Positions 34,601 through 44,537 are shown, counted from the stretch's first letter. The stretch: 64,000 nucleotides of DNA from Mesostigma viride (GCA_009746045.1 RPFO01000059.1:684501-748500); one strand, 5' to 3'. Notes: generated from the letters alone by a model not told the origin. Translations and numbers: made by a program.

Positions 34601-34631
34601 GCAGTCGGGGTGGTGGCTGCTGGGGTGGCAT
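16611..34631 (-). CDS. SLIP-GC (NUGGC)-like giant GTPase with N-terminal SAM domain, ~2,550 aa
   Basis: Exons on the minus strand: 34631-34455 (putative first, Pro-rich), ~33225-33151, 31862-31791, 30775-29378, 28897-28811, 28459-28077, 27628-27523, 25921-25683, 25122-24195, 23550-23240, 22205-21516, 21073-20979, 20268-19955 and 19406-16611. From 33210 onward the phases close to 7,479 nt. Order of domains: a SAM-like domain (SSVEQMAAWLRG...DGEVLFNL...AVGYKLKVKRRL) split over three exons; a ~400-residue disordered acidic region; the dynamin-type G domain with P-loop GKTGCGKST, LLPTNAMRACTAV, FISAAEWHEEI, WPLVKVVRM, DLPGVADSNAARR and TKADD; a coiled, charged insert; then CALARNAYSKAALRQDF, LPVFCVSADECLKL, TDIPRLREHV, STYKAMLLRDGIY and RGPGCFARMK, all typical of SLIP-GC. 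A ~700-residue low-complexity tail follows (DEDE runs, ATA repeats). In mammals SLIP-GC is nuclear and linked to restraint of AID-driven DNA breaks. The human protein is ~800 aa, so the N- and C-terminal additions are odd. Least certain are the first exon and the acceptor of the second. Confidence 0.85.
17655..17865 (-). repeat. In-frame 9-bp coding repeat, Ala-Thr-Ala, in the SLIP-GC-like tail
   Basis: The plus strand reads (GTTGCTGCC)n with GTTGCTGCA variants. On the coding minus strand each unit is GCA ACG GCA, giving about 20 ATA tripeptides with no frame change. The plus-strand Cys/Leu-rich frames through it are shadows. Confidence 0.9.
20775..20985 (-). repeat. Copies of the exon end at 20979 inside the next intron
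   Basis: The exon ends GGCCATGCCCATCG/gtgtgt (minus strand). About 190 bp into the intron the same strand reads ggccatgcccatggccatgc then ccgttg/gtgcct. These look like two copies of the exon end, the second with a GT donor. Confidence 0.55.
21387..21525 (-). repeat. Four copies of a 5' splice site at the exon end 21516
   Basis: On the minus strand the exon ends CTGCACTG/gtgcgtggat. The intron repeats ctgcactg/gtgattggat (around 21460), ctacactg/gtgagtggat (around 21415) and ttcactg/gtgagtgcc (around 21392), with spacings of about 55, 45 and 25 bp. The later copies have better donor sequences than the one used in the model. Confidence 0.8.
22940..23250 (-). repeat. Degenerate gcaaggc repeats after the exon end 23240
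   Basis: The exon ends GGCAAGGCCAG/gtaagt. The intron holds ggcaaggcgagggg, gtgcaaggcgagggg, agcaaggccgtgag and tgcaaggcatggtgg at irregular spacing. This may be an old, decayed version of the same donor duplication. Confidence 0.35.
25350..25700 (-). repeat. Degenerate copies of the exon end 25683 through the next intron
   Basis: The exon ends AGCCACGAGGTTCTTGG/gtgagt. The intron repeats gacatcatcggg (25640s), gatatgatcgg/gtgcgt, aagattatggg, gagattatt/gggtgggta and, at its far end (25361-25380), ggagccacgagatcgttgga. The last copy preserves 13 of 17 exon bases. Confidence 0.6.
26279..27207. mobile_element. MITE with 18-bp terminal inverted repeats and TA target duplication
   Basis: The element 26281-27205 (925 bp) starts CAGTCATTCACGCCTTAA and ends with its exact reverse complement, and is flanked by TA on both sides. 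CAGT ends plus a TA duplication are the signature of the Tc1/mariner superfamily. Motifs like cccaacttaaggcg recur subterminally. No transposase is present, so it is non-autonomous. It lies in an intron of the SLIP-GC-like gene, between the exons at 27523 and 25921. Confidence 0.9.
27270..27530 (-). repeat. Copies of the exon end 27523 in the next intron
   Basis: The exon ends GGGGCCGTGCTG/gtgagg. On the same strand the intron repeats ggagtggtg/gtgagt (27463-27480), ggagtgctg/gcgagg (27415-27430), gcagtggcg/gtgcat (27330s) and ggagtgctg/gtgaca (27275-27285). Each is preceded by a version of gtctttattgtgatag. Spacing is 50-85 bp. Confidence 0.7.
27818..28095 (-). repeat. 26-bp minisatellite derived from the exon end 28077 and its donor
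   Basis: The exon ends AGGGTCAATTG/gtgggtggagtaaata. Downstream the intron repeats ggtcaatcg/gtgggtgaa, ggtcaagcg/gtgggtgca, ggtccaccg/gtgggtgcg (twice), gtcaaccg/gtgggttcg and more decayed forms, mostly at a 26-bp spacing. Nearly all copies keep G/GTGGGT. Confidence 0.85.
28530..28570 (+). repeat. (TG)n-(CA)n microsatellite in an intron
   Basis: A tgtgtgtg run directly followed by cacacaca around gcgc, making a short palindromic dinucleotide repeat. Intronic. Confidence 0.85.
31605..31815 (-). repeat. Three copies of the SAM exon end and donor (31791)
   Basis: The exon ends GACGAGGAGGCCGCCAAG/gtgaga. The intron repeats gacgaggaggccatcaag/gtaact (31712-31729) and gatgaggaggctgccaag/gtgggt (31608-31625), matching 16 of 18 exon bases each, with GT donors. 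Spacing is about 79 and 104 bp. Confidence 0.85.
32219..32628 (-). repeat. 9-bp minisatellite (ccgtcctcc) in the intron 33150-31863
   Basis: About 45 units with tcctcg and tcctac variants, preceded by a poly-C run. The Ser-Pro, Val-Leu-Pro and Arg-Thr-Gly reading frames are artefacts of the repeat. Confidence 0.95.
32766..33165 (-). repeat. Donor copies plus 37-bp and 39-bp tandem repeats after exon end 33151
   Basis: The exon ends CCCATCATCGAG/gtgagt. Within 400 bp the intron holds tcatcaag/gtgaac (near 32900) and cccatcattgag/gttgat (32766-32777). Between them lie three 37-bp units (from 32801, 32838, 32875) containing ggtggatgtgttcc, and about five 39-bp units (32925-33125) of tatctctctagttatcatg. 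Confidence 0.7.
33300..33485 (+). repeat. 20-bp tandem repeat upstream of the SAM exon
   Basis: Nine units of ctgagtaataggccatac with alternating variants ctgaatactaggtcatac. It lies in the putative first intron of the SLIP-GC-like gene. Confidence 0.9.
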
Positions 34632-36540
34632 GGTGGGACGCTCTCCACCTGGAAGCTGTGTGGCAAGGTGCACAGGGCATGCAAGCACAGAGGGGTGATC
34701 CTTGGAGGTCAGCGTCAAGAGCAATTTACGTACAAGTGATGACTTGCCCGTGCAAGGAATGTACGCGCAAGCCATCCACCGGCAGGCAAGTGATGCAACC
34801 TACGTGCAAGCAACATCCATGCCACTGGGGAGACGAATACAAGCCCAACAGCTTCCAAACCATTGGTGCCACGGTGCGGTGGATGGTGGCAGGCCGCAGC
34901 ATGGATGGCCGGGGGAAATCGGGGGGCATTGTCGGCAGGGAGGGCGGACACTAGGAATGTGTCACCCTTGTGAGGTATGCCAGCAGATTGATCTCTCACA
35001 CGCAGTTCGCAGCCAGCATCAGTTACCGGGGCCAGTCCGGATGCCAAGGAGAGTGGCTCACATGCAAGCCCACGGGTCGGCCCCATTGCTGGCACACATG
35101 GCAGCGGGCCGCGGTACCTCCTTCTACCCACACTTAGGGAAGTGGGGCCCAAGGCAGAGGGCGGGCCTTGGCTTGGGGGTGGGGGCACGGCAAAGGGCAG
35201 GCTTCCCACTCAGTGCCAAATTAGCATGAGAGGTACCGACGGATCTGCCACGTGGCAAAGAAAAGTCCAGCCAGGGCAGCCTCTTTTCGGAGTCCGGAAA
35301 GGTAAAGACCTCCATATAGATCAATGCCCCCCTAGTATGAATGTGTAAAGGCTGCCTGAAACCTTCAGCACCACAGATAGAGCGGTAGCAGCTGCCTCAT
35401 GCGCCATGGCAACAGCGCCGTTGTGGTGACTCACACGCGGAGGCTCGCCAGGCAATCGAGTAATAAGCCGGAACCCGTGCTGTGATGGATCCCCCTCTGA
35501 TGATGGAAGATAGACGCAGTCGCCAACGGTGAGAAGGGTCCCATCGGTCGACTGTCGGATAGAATCCGTGCTGCCATCGATCCGGTGGACCCTCAACGGG
35601 TTTTGGCCCTCATTGAACAGTATTGCACGGCGACCGTCGTCGAGGGCTTGAATTCGCATCTGACGTCGGGACACCTGTCGAAGGCAGACAGCGTGCAGGA
35701 GAACGCATCGTCTCGACGTGACTACGCACTGCAGGAACAGGAATTTCTATGCTGTGGCGCCGAAGCAAAGACTTCTGGTAGGGCTTTTCGATGTTGAGTC
35801 AGATAGCCCATTTCCATGCTACCAAGAGCAACGATCGCTTCCTGCGTCTTACTGAAAGAAAGAAAGTCGGAGCGTTAATGCGCGCACGATGAGGTTAGTT
35901 TGCGCTTTGTGAAGGATGAGATATCACGTACCAACGCTTGAGTCGCAGGAACTACTGGGAGGTATTGCTGAGGTTCTGTCGCCCTGCCCAGATATATAAT
36001 CTGAGGCGTCAGGGGATATTCATAGTCGAAGTTCGCGCTCAAGGAACGGATTCCCAACGAATTTGGCACCACCACCATCTGCACCATTATGTATTAAGAA
36101 CAAATTAAAAGCAAGGATTAGCTTAACCCGGGCGTGCCCCTACTGCAGGCACAACACGGCGACATAGCTGCCCCCAATGAGACGAAAACATCCCAGCAAA
36201 TGTGCGCACTTGAACCGCCGAGACTGGTTGCCAGTTGCAACCCTGTTGCAACTGATGAAGCTATGTACTTTCGCGGGAAAACGAACTTGAAAGAACATCA
36301 ACCTCAAGTTGTATGCGCAGGCCAAGAATTGAGAAAAGCCCGGGAAGTCTCTCCACCCAAGGCGGGACCTTGAAAGTGTACGGCTCCGTATTGAACGCCG
36401 CAACACCGCAACCCCGGCATAGCCATTATTAGCCTGGGCATAGACCTTCTAGGACATTCCTGGCTTCCCGCCGGGCGTTCTTCTGTACTGTAGATGTACA
36501 TACAGTCATCATTCTTCTACTGTAGACATAGTACATACAG
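34632..36540. other. Upstream of the SLIP-GC-like gene; unassigned
   Basis: 34632-35320 presumably holds its 5' UTR and promoter. The plus and minus frames here have no recognisable domain. Confidence 0.4.
35324..36087 (-). CDS. Unrecognised minus-strand coding candidate, two or three exons
   Basis: A first block starts MVQMVVVPNSLGIRSL at 36087 and runs to a good donor (gtacgt) at about 35931. A pyrimidine-rich tract with acceptor (ctttctttcag) follows near 35852. The long open block 35674-35324 contains RRAILFNEGQNPLRVHRIDG, GDCVYLPSSEGDP and FRLITRLPGEPP, which reads like a real globular protein. GDCVYLP resembles the start of a BAH domain, but I do not trust this. I could not join the blocks in phase, so this may be a pseudogene or a model with a missed exon. 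Confidence 0.35.
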
Positions 36541-36830
36541 TTATCATTCCCGCCAAATTGGGGGCGTCGTAACTTAACGCTGGAACGTAACTTAACGTGG
36601 GTAGGTAACCTTAGCGATAGAATCAGCCCAACCCCTCCTCTGACGGACTTCTATACGGCAATCGACCGCTCTCGCCAAGCCCGATCCAACTGCAGCATCG
36701 AAGTCGCCCGAAGTACATTTTTCCGGCCAAATATTTACGGAAAGGTGGGCGGTGAGCTCAGGAAACGCCGCCAAAATCTTGGCGTCGTAACTTAACGCGG
36801 GAACGTAACCTTAAGGGGACGGTCCCGGCG
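36530..36830. mobile_element. Partial relative of the TA-flanked MITE
   Basis: Starts TA/cagttatcattcccgcc and contains cgtaacttaacg blocks and ctctcgccaagcccgatcc, matching the interior of the 26.3 kb MITE (ctctcgtcaaggccgatc). The right terminus was not found. Just upstream (36480-36545) is a two-copy repeat of gtacatacagt.atcattc. Confidence 0.45.
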
Positions 36831-38385
36831 CGAATATTTTGGCGCCAAAAAATTCGCGGTACCCGTCCGTACCGTGAAAAAGTGGTGCACGGTGCGCGCA
36901 CCCCTACCGGAGCTGGCCATGGGGCCGTGCTGTCAGGCAGAGTAGAAAAAGATAGCTCACGGAATGCAGAGAAACTGTGCGAATCTTAAAGACGATGAGT
37001 TAATGATATTACTTCGTAGCGGACTTCGCGTTTTTTGCAGTGTCAATTATTTTATTGATGACCATCGCCGCCACGGGGGTCCAATATGAAGTTCGCGTCG
37101 AGAGGAATAAATTAGAATGCACGCTGGCGGCGGTGATTGTCAGGTTTTATGGGATTTACCTAGCGTCAAGGATGCGTTTAAATTGTTATTGGTAAAGCTT
37201 TTAAAAATTTGCTGGGTTTCGGCAAGATTTCCGTCATGATCGGTAAGACACTCTCCAGGCTCGCGGGATGCGCGTCTTATTATTCCATGGAAGGTTTTTC
37301 TTTCTTGCGCCGCTGGGCGAAGGACAATGCCGGTAATGGTACGAGCGTGTGCTCAGCGTCACCCTATGAATGTTTCGCTTCCTTTATGGTCTATCAACGC
37401 AGGTTTTCGGCTTCTTTCCGTGCATTTAGCGCCAAGTAGAATGCCATTCCGTGCTGCGCATCGCCAGATTCCTGGCACCTTTTAGTGGTTTTTATGTACG
37501 TCGCATGGCTGGGACGTGTCCAAGCGTGAGCCGTGGCATATCGTCAAGTTGTCAGGGATTTGCTGAGTAGTTTCTTGGAAGGAGATCGCTAACAGCACTC
37601 AGCCGTTTTGTGTGAATAATGACGCAGCCTTTCTTAGCAGCGGCTTCATTGTGGTTAGAGGCTCACAAGCTTGAGGTTGTTTCTTGGCAAACAATGGCGC
37701 TGGAAAGAAAGGTGGCAGTGGTTGTTCTGAAGGGCATACTGCATGGGTGGAACTGCACGTAGGTAGGGGTTATCGTTGTCTTGTTGGCCTTTCTCCCACT
37801 AAAATGGGAGAGCCCTAATTCATAGATAGTATGCTAGCAAGGCAAGGTAACCATGGTAAGAAGCCTTGGCAAGCAGCATGTATGATACTTATGCTTTCTC
37901 TGTGGACTGTCTGTTGTAACCCTTGTTGGGCAATTAGTGGATATTATGGCTCTCTAGGGTGTGTTTGAATTTGGTCAGCTTGGTTTTGGGATGATGCCCA
38001 CACCCGCATAAACTTGGAATATGCTTTAGAAGTGTTGGCTAGGCATGTAGAGCTACCTGCCTCATTGTTGTGCACACATGCAACAGGTTGCCCGTGTCGA
38101 TGTAAGGCAAGGGCGCATGACGTGCCCAGCCACCTCCTTGCACATTGTGGTCAAATTGGGCATGGTCAGGAGCTTTTTGGATGGCATAGGAAGTGTTAGT
38201 GTGCCTTAATACTCACTATTGCCTTCCTTAGCGTCTGCACAGGTGGCCAACTGCCAACGATAATAACTTCTACAGCTGAGCTCAGAATGGCACCAAACTT
38301 TGACAGTGCCTTCTATGGTCATGGCAGCATTTGTCTTGTGCTTTTCAGTCATTATTGATGTGTCACGAGTGTATACGGGGATGGC
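36831..38385. other. No gene recognised
   Basis: A less GC-rich stretch with only short reading frames (longest at 37209-37439, no domain). It resembles in composition the non-coding interiors of the elements at 41-44 and 46-49 kb, so it may be an old insertion. Confidence 0.4.
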
Positions 38386-39037
38386 CTAAAACCCTAACTA
38401 TTCTACTCAGCAAAGCGCCCCTTCCTCTTGGGGGGGGGCTTGCCCACAGCCGGGGCTGGCGTGTGAGCCTGGACAATCGTCTTCCACCTCTTCTTGTTCT
38501 GCATAGCAGTCCAAGCAAGAGAGAGGGAGTGAATGCGATGTTCAAACGGGGCTGGGACCACTAGGTCAGCCAGCAACTGCTGTGCAGGTAGGTCATGACA
38601 TGTTTACCTACCCTTTTAGGAATGTCCTTGGGGCCAGGCCAGGTCAGGATATGCCGCCCCGGCTGGCCAAGCCGCTGGGGGCCGGCCAGACCGAGGTTCG
38701 TCAGTGTCTACGTGCATGACTGGTGCGGGCAAGATGTCCTACGAATGCTATCCTACGCTGTCTAATCTCGTCCGAAATGCGAGGCATACCCTGGTACAAA
38801 GATTCTAAAGACCTATGCGTGGAAAACCCTACGTTCAGGGCCTGGCGGAGCATCCTGGTTACCGTGCCGTTCAGCCGTGTGGCCATCGTGTCCGTGAGCG
38901 TCCATGCCTCGGCGCCATACGTGAGCACCGTGAGGACCAGGACCTTGAGGAGCATGCGCTTGCAGTGCTCGCCCAGGTCCTTCGAGTGCCAGTAGGTTTT
39001 GAGCGAACGATGCCTATAGCCCAGGCCAGGCCGATGC
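38386..39037 (-). pseudogene. LINE copy L2, 3' half (left side of the split)
   Basis: Reverse transcriptase C-terminal region: SLKTYWHSKDLGEHCKRMLL, VLTVLTYGAEAWTL, TRMLRQALNVGFS and QGMPRISDEIRQRRIAFVGH, then frameshifted KPPP..KR, stop GAGTAG. Very close to the copy at 62.2-63.3 kb. Its homology stops abruptly at 39037 (ccgatgc) and resumes at 52350 (atgcggatgtcc), so the 13.3 kb in between was inserted into it. Confidence 0.9.
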
Positions 39038-40468
39038 CTGTCGCGTTTGCGTGCCATTATATCCTAGCCTATCACTTGGAAGGCATATCCATAGCAATAG
39101 AGTACTCATGTGTGTGATCCACTATATTAATATTCAGTGTGAATGTGTGATGCAGGTCACGGACATACTTGGCCGCCTCCTACACACAGATCTCGAGTGA
39201 TTTATCTAGTACCAAATCCGAAAGGCTTGCATCACTCCCCGGACAGGAGAACTTTTGCGGATGACTGTAGGTGTAAGTTGGCGATGCCATGGTAACCGGA
39301 GACGTCCGTCCTATAGTCAGCAAAATTGGTGCGAGAGGTCCCCAGTTCGATTCCGGTCGGATTCATTTGCAGATCGCGTTTTCCGCGTTTTCCGCGGCCC
39401 GGCACTGAACGCAAAGGTTTTCACCTTTGCGGAGTGCCTGATCAGAATACTTGGCCGCCGACCTCATGACAGGCAATTCCGTAGCCAGCCAGGTGTAGAA
39501 TAAAACCATGATGCTTTATATATTTGGAAAGCAACCAAACCATTCACATTTAATTTCAAAAGACATCGACAAGAATACAAGTGTTGTCTAGTCGTATAAT
39601 GTCGTACTTGTGCGTCACTGTCCAAATAAGGCTAAGCGGTTCTTGATAACCTAGCAGGCCTCGGGTGACGCCACACTGATCCGCTTGGCTTACGGCTGAC
39701 AGTGTCCTTAAGCGCCCCCTATCCTGTCTACCTAGCTATCCCGCTTACCCCAGCTATGGCTCACTGGCCAACGACGACCGGGTTCCTTCCCGAGTCTCGC
39801 CCACAATACACACATCATCTTGATGAAACCAAACAGTTATCACTTCCGTCAACCAATCTCATGACAATTACTCATTGCACTGACCACTCTCGGGGGCTGC
39901 TCCGGATTGTTCCACTATTAAACCCCTTGACGACAACACCAAGTTGTGAGGGAGAGTAACGAGCGAACAACGACCACCATGGCCGCTGCCGTGCTCCTAA
40001 ATACCTCCAAAAATCCCGGCATCCATGCGCTGTCGCATTTGCCAGCAAGCCGCCTGACGTGCAGTTAGACTGCCAGCAAAATGCTTAGCAAGTCTGTTCG
40101 ACAGCCACGTGCGAGCCAGCACACCGCACACTACGATCTGCATGCGTATCTAGCTTTGTCCGATGGACTGAACATCATTCCGTCTGGACAATACAAAAGA
40201 TTCGTAACTGCCAAATGTCACGCACCGGAATATTGCGCAAGCCACCAAGGCTTTGCGCCCCAAAGTCTTGTGCCTGAACCTAAGTCAGGTCACCTAAGAC
40301 TGTCACTCTAGAAATTCAGGCCTTTCCGGCGCGGCGCTCCACACCGGCCCAAGGAACAAAGCCTGCGGCGTACTGAATCGGAACCAACCAAACGTCGGTA
40401 ACGATTCCGATTACGGCAACCGCGTAACTTCTTGAGTGCACGGACGTAAATGATCACGGACGTGACAG
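39038..40468 (+). mobile_element. X1, first copy of the tandem TIR element X
   Basis: X begins CTGTCGCGTTTGCG and ends CGTGACAG, imperfect inverted ends (CTGTCRCGTYYGYG). X1 is 1,431 bp including a 282-bp SINE insertion, so 1,149 bp net. It lacks a ~306-bp segment present in X2 and X3. Short open frames (for example 40081-40311) are identical in all copies because the copies are nearly identical, not because of visible protein constraint. No transposase is recognised. Confidence 0.85.
39165..39459 (+). mobile_element. SINE copy inside X1, 13-bp target duplication
   Basis: The insert 39178-39446 (269 bp) is flanked by atacttggccgcc on both sides. The empty site is present uninterrupted in X2 (~40911) and X3 (~49620). 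It contains tgcgagaggtcccc and B-box-like GTTCGATTCC, and ends ctgatcaga. The tgcgagaggtccc string matches the 3' half of plant-type tRNA-Ala. An A-box is only weakly suggested near gttggcgatgccatgg. Confidence 0.9.
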
Positions 40469-41108
40469 CTGTCGCGTTTGCGTGCCATTATATCCTAGCC
40501 TATCACTTGGAAGGCATGTCCATAGCAATAGAGTACTCATGTGTGTGATCCACTATATTCCCCCCCCACTTTTTAGCTCGAAAAAAGGGGAAGAGCCAAA
40601 AAGTAAAAAAAAAAAAAAGGATCACATAGGAAAAAAAAATTCCCACGGCAGGACCACACATGCTTTTCAAATAGGCTAAGCAATAACCTCTTCAGTGCTT
40701 TTTCAAGGATAAGCATAATCCTCTTCATGGCTTTTTCAAGGATAAGCCTAATCCGCTTCATAGCTTTTTACAGGATAAGCTTAATCCTCTTCCAAGTGCT
40801 CCACCCTGCAAGCACCTTGGGTATACCTCCGGCTCGCCGGGGCTGGCCGAACTGAACCCGCCAAGGGTTGTTCGCTTGTTAATATTCAGTGTGATGCAGG
40901 TCACGGACATACTTGGCCGCCGACCTCATGACAGGCAATTCCGTAGCCAGCCAGGTGTAGAATAAAACCATGATGCTTTATATATTTGGAAAGCAACCAA
41001 ACCATTCACATTTAATTTCAAAAGACATCGACAAGAATACAAGTGTTGTCTAGTCGTATAATGTCGTACTTGTGCGTCACTGTCCAAATAAGGCTAAGCG
41101 GTTCTTGA

Positions 41109-44100
41109 CACATCACCTAAAATCGGTCCGTCCGGTTACATGAGATCCTGGGAATTTTGGCGCGAACGCGTCGCGTTGAGGACGACGGGACCAGAAAAAT
41201 TCCACCTCGCATGGCTGTCGACCCTATGTCCGCCGGAATATCAGTCAAAAGTCAATTATGCATGTTAAGTCGCTGCGATGGATGCAAACGACGCGTAAAC
41301 TCTCCTGCTTTGCGATGATGCATGGTAGATATTATTCGCGTATGTTCATGCGTCAAAATAATTCGCAAACTGAGACGCTGATTTTTTGTGTCGGCCAGAT
41401 CTGGAATTGGCAGCGAAAATGCATGTTTATTAATTGTGGGGGAAACTTTTTTGTTGGAAGCTCACAATTCCCAAAAGGTGGAATCCGAATGGGCTTCAAG
41501 TCTACTTTCACGAGCGCTAATCAGTTTTTCGAGAAACGAATCACATTTTCCAGGCTGTCGCATTACCTGCCGGCAGGTCAGATTTTGCTGTTTTCAGTGA
41601 CGTTTACGACCGTCCTTGCTTGATGCGTTTCTTCCTTTTTTTCGGCTCACGGCATGGCGGGGCTTGTTCCAACATGCCTGCGGAGGTGTAAGCTGTGTAG
41701 CCATGATTTAAAAGTCACATATTGCTCTCGCGCCACCATCTGTTACTGCTCGACACTGCAAGAAACACTGGTTGCCTGCTCGCAACGCAAGCACAAGCAC
41801 GACAACGGTGCCCTAATCCACATCCAGGCGTGTATTTCCGAGAAAAACTTCAGGCTTTTGTCGCGGCATACCTTCGGTGTTCCAAGCCGTTCACCGCTCC
41901 CCGAAATAGTCTTATGACTCGCTTTTATAGCATTGTGGGTTCGCGTCCGCCATCTCCGCCGGGTGCTGACACGAGATGTTCGCGCTGAACCTGGACTGCA
42001 AGGTCGCCCGCTACCGGCTAGCTGTACGTATTTAGCAAGCTCTGGATGATATTGTCATGGTTTTGGTGCAGGAAGGTGCTGTGGGGGGGTCTATCTCACC
42101 TCTTTACCTAGCTTTCCTCCTCCTAGCTTGACAGCTAAGTTTGCATCAGGAAGTCATGCTTGTTGACAAAGCTCGATGGATATAAACCTTGGGATGTGCT
42201 GTGAAGGTGTTAGCATGCTTGCTTGAAGAATTGAATGCGTATTTGTGCAAGCCATGGACATTTTTTATTAAGGGCAGTAGGTAGCAGCCACGTTCTTATT
42301 CAATTGTGTCAGGACGTCTATGTTGCCTTTACTGCACTCTGTCCTAGAGGAGTTTGATGCCACTGTAGATGACTATGACCAGTGGGGTGGTGAGGATGGG
42401 CCGGTGTGCTGGGGTGAGCCTGAAGGGCACCTTGGATCACGTGACCCTTAGGCAATCATGCGAGGCTGTGCAGTTTATGGCTTGTGATGTATGGATGCAG
42501 CGGGTGAGGCAGGTTGTCGTTGCCGTGGCCTGTGTTAGTGAACTCTATCATCTTTTAACTTACCCAAAGCCCCCCTAGACCTAAACTGCCTCGCCTTCTT
42601 TGAGGGGTTGCCTTCTTTGAGGAGTGCCATGTCTTGAAAGGTTTGTTGGGGCCCTGGCATTTCAGAGTAGGTTGAGGTGGAGAGGGGTGGCACACTGCTA
42701 GGTGATGGCAGGGCCATCCATGTGATGCACCTTACGTTGGGATGGGGACCATGCATTTGTTCTTGTTGCTAGCATGGGCAGGGTGAGCGGCTGGGAGTAA
42801 GGTGTAAGTGCTACTTGCGCCACTGTCCGAAAGGGGAGCTCCATGCGGTGGGCAAACAGCGTTGCAAGCGTACACTTAGCACAAATGTGGTCTGATGCAC
42901 TCAGCTGACCTGCCATTTCTCTTGATGCACCAAACCACAGTAAAGGCTTGATATAGCCGGTAGGAAATGCATGTGCATGCAGTGTCAAAAGCAGAGAGGG
43001 ACACTGTTAGCACATGAGTGTGATTGTAAACCGATGAGTGTGAGCCTCCCCGTGCCATCCCATGCATTTTACACCTATTTTTGGCAAGCCCCCATCATGC
43101 CGCAGTTATGCACCGCCTATGCAAGGGGGATGAATAGACAGTTATAGGTGTGTTGAGGGATGAGATAAGGGTAAACATGAGGAGCCATGCAGGCTAAAAC
43201 GGAAGGGCGATGTCAACAGTGTGTTTGCCCAGATTTTGATGTCAGGAGGGGCTGAAAGATCAGTGGCCACGATAAACCTAGGTGGATTACATGAGAGATG
43301 ACACGACCATGAGAGGGTGGTAGATGAGTTCAACTGAGAAGAGCTAGCATTACATGCACAGATTCTTAATGACCTATGGACTGTCCAAGGGTTGGAGTTC
43401 AGTGCACGTTCCAAAGACTATGATGAGCATGACGATGATGGCAAGGGGGCGGGGGGGCGCAATTAGGACAGGCACTGATGCAGAATTATCAAAGAGACAA
43501 CCAGCGCAGGCAGAAATTATGTTGTACAGCAGCTAGGTGCTGAGCTCAATTGAATAGCAGCCCAAGCCACTGCTGTCCTTGATTGCGCTTTGTATTTCCA
43601 TGTAGCAGAGAGGCACCTGGCAGATATATATTTGGATTAGCTGCTATAAGACACGCACAGCAGGGGTGCCCAGCAGAGTGGGCCAAGTACTGCAAAGGAG
43701 ATTGTGTGTGCTGCCGAGCGGGGCCCGTTTAGAAAAGAGACTGGTCAGCCGACAGGCACGACTGGTCAGCCAAGCTCCCCTTCTTGAGGCTTGTAGGCAC
43801 TATGGTGCTTGTTCCGAATGCCAGCATCTACTGTGATTGATGGTGATTTTATCCCTTGATGATCGCATTTTTAGTCTGTGTTGGCTAATGTATCCAGCCC
43901 CAGTGGCATGTATATGAATCCCATGACAGCCATGACGATAATTGAGTGAAGAATGCAAAGTTTTCCAAGACAATGGCGCAGAATATGGAGTATTTTTGCA
44001 AAAATCGCTCTATTTCTGCTTGCATCCGTCACTTTTAGTGGGCCGGCAGTGGTCCTAATATGTCCAACTTGTGTTCTAGTGTAAATTCAAGTATTGTGCT

Positions 44101-44537
44101 ATTAATGTGACGAATTCTGGCATGATTGGGCCGCATATGTGCTGGCAGGGGCTTCATAAGTTTGAAAATAATGCACTAAAACGGTGTTTTGGCTCATGTA
44201 TGCCAGAATTATAGCACATAGTTTGGTCCTACATTGCATACTTAAGGGCGGTTTTTGTCTTTGGATATAAATTAATAAGCATGACCATTTCCAGCTGAAT
44301 TGGACTACATTTACTACTTGTGTGTGGCTGCTATGCCTCCTTATGCCTGGAAAACATCGTTTTTTGCACTTTTCCACGTCACGGTTTGATGCTAAAAATA
44401 GGTCAGTTGGCCCCCCAATTTATGTGATGTGAACAGGGTCCTAGGGGGACCTTAAGTCCAGAAAGGCACCCCGATCTGACTATATGTGTGGGAGATATGA
44501 CCCCATGTAACAAAAAAGGCCGTTTTTAGGTGATGTG
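41109..44537. mobile_element. 3.43-kb element with terminal inverted repeats and no target duplication
   Basis: It starts CACATCACCTAAAATCGG and ends with a reverse complement differing at one of 18 bases. X1 and X3 give the empty site ttcttga/taacct, so insertion fell exactly between A and T without duplication or loss. No transposase, replicase or other domain was seen in the small internal frames. The interior has loosely repeated ~150-bp AT-richer motifs near 43950-44400. Lack of a target duplication is unusual for a TIR element. A/T insertion recalls Helitrons, but the TC start and CTRR end are absent. Confidence 0.8.
43484..43520 (-). mobile_element. 25-bp 5'-truncated copy of retroposon RT-tail family
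   Basis: The insert 43490-43514 (caaagagacaaccagcgcag plus 5 bases) is flanked by aattat on both sides. It is the reverse complement of the 3' end of the 3.8-kb insertion at 45604-49430. Confidence 0.75.

Noticed and set aside
39340-39365. A true tRNA gene
   Set aside because: Only a tRNA 3'-half-like block with a B-box is present. No matching acceptor stem or anticodon arm could be folded, and the copies have target duplications typical of SINEs.
40081-40311. 76-aa frame conserved in three X copies as a gene
   Set aside because: The copies are nearly identical over non-coding parts too, so conservation carries no information.
41109-44537. Helitron
   Set aside because: Insertion between A and T fits, but the ends are inverted repeats without 5' TC or 3' CTRR and no Rep/helicase was seen.
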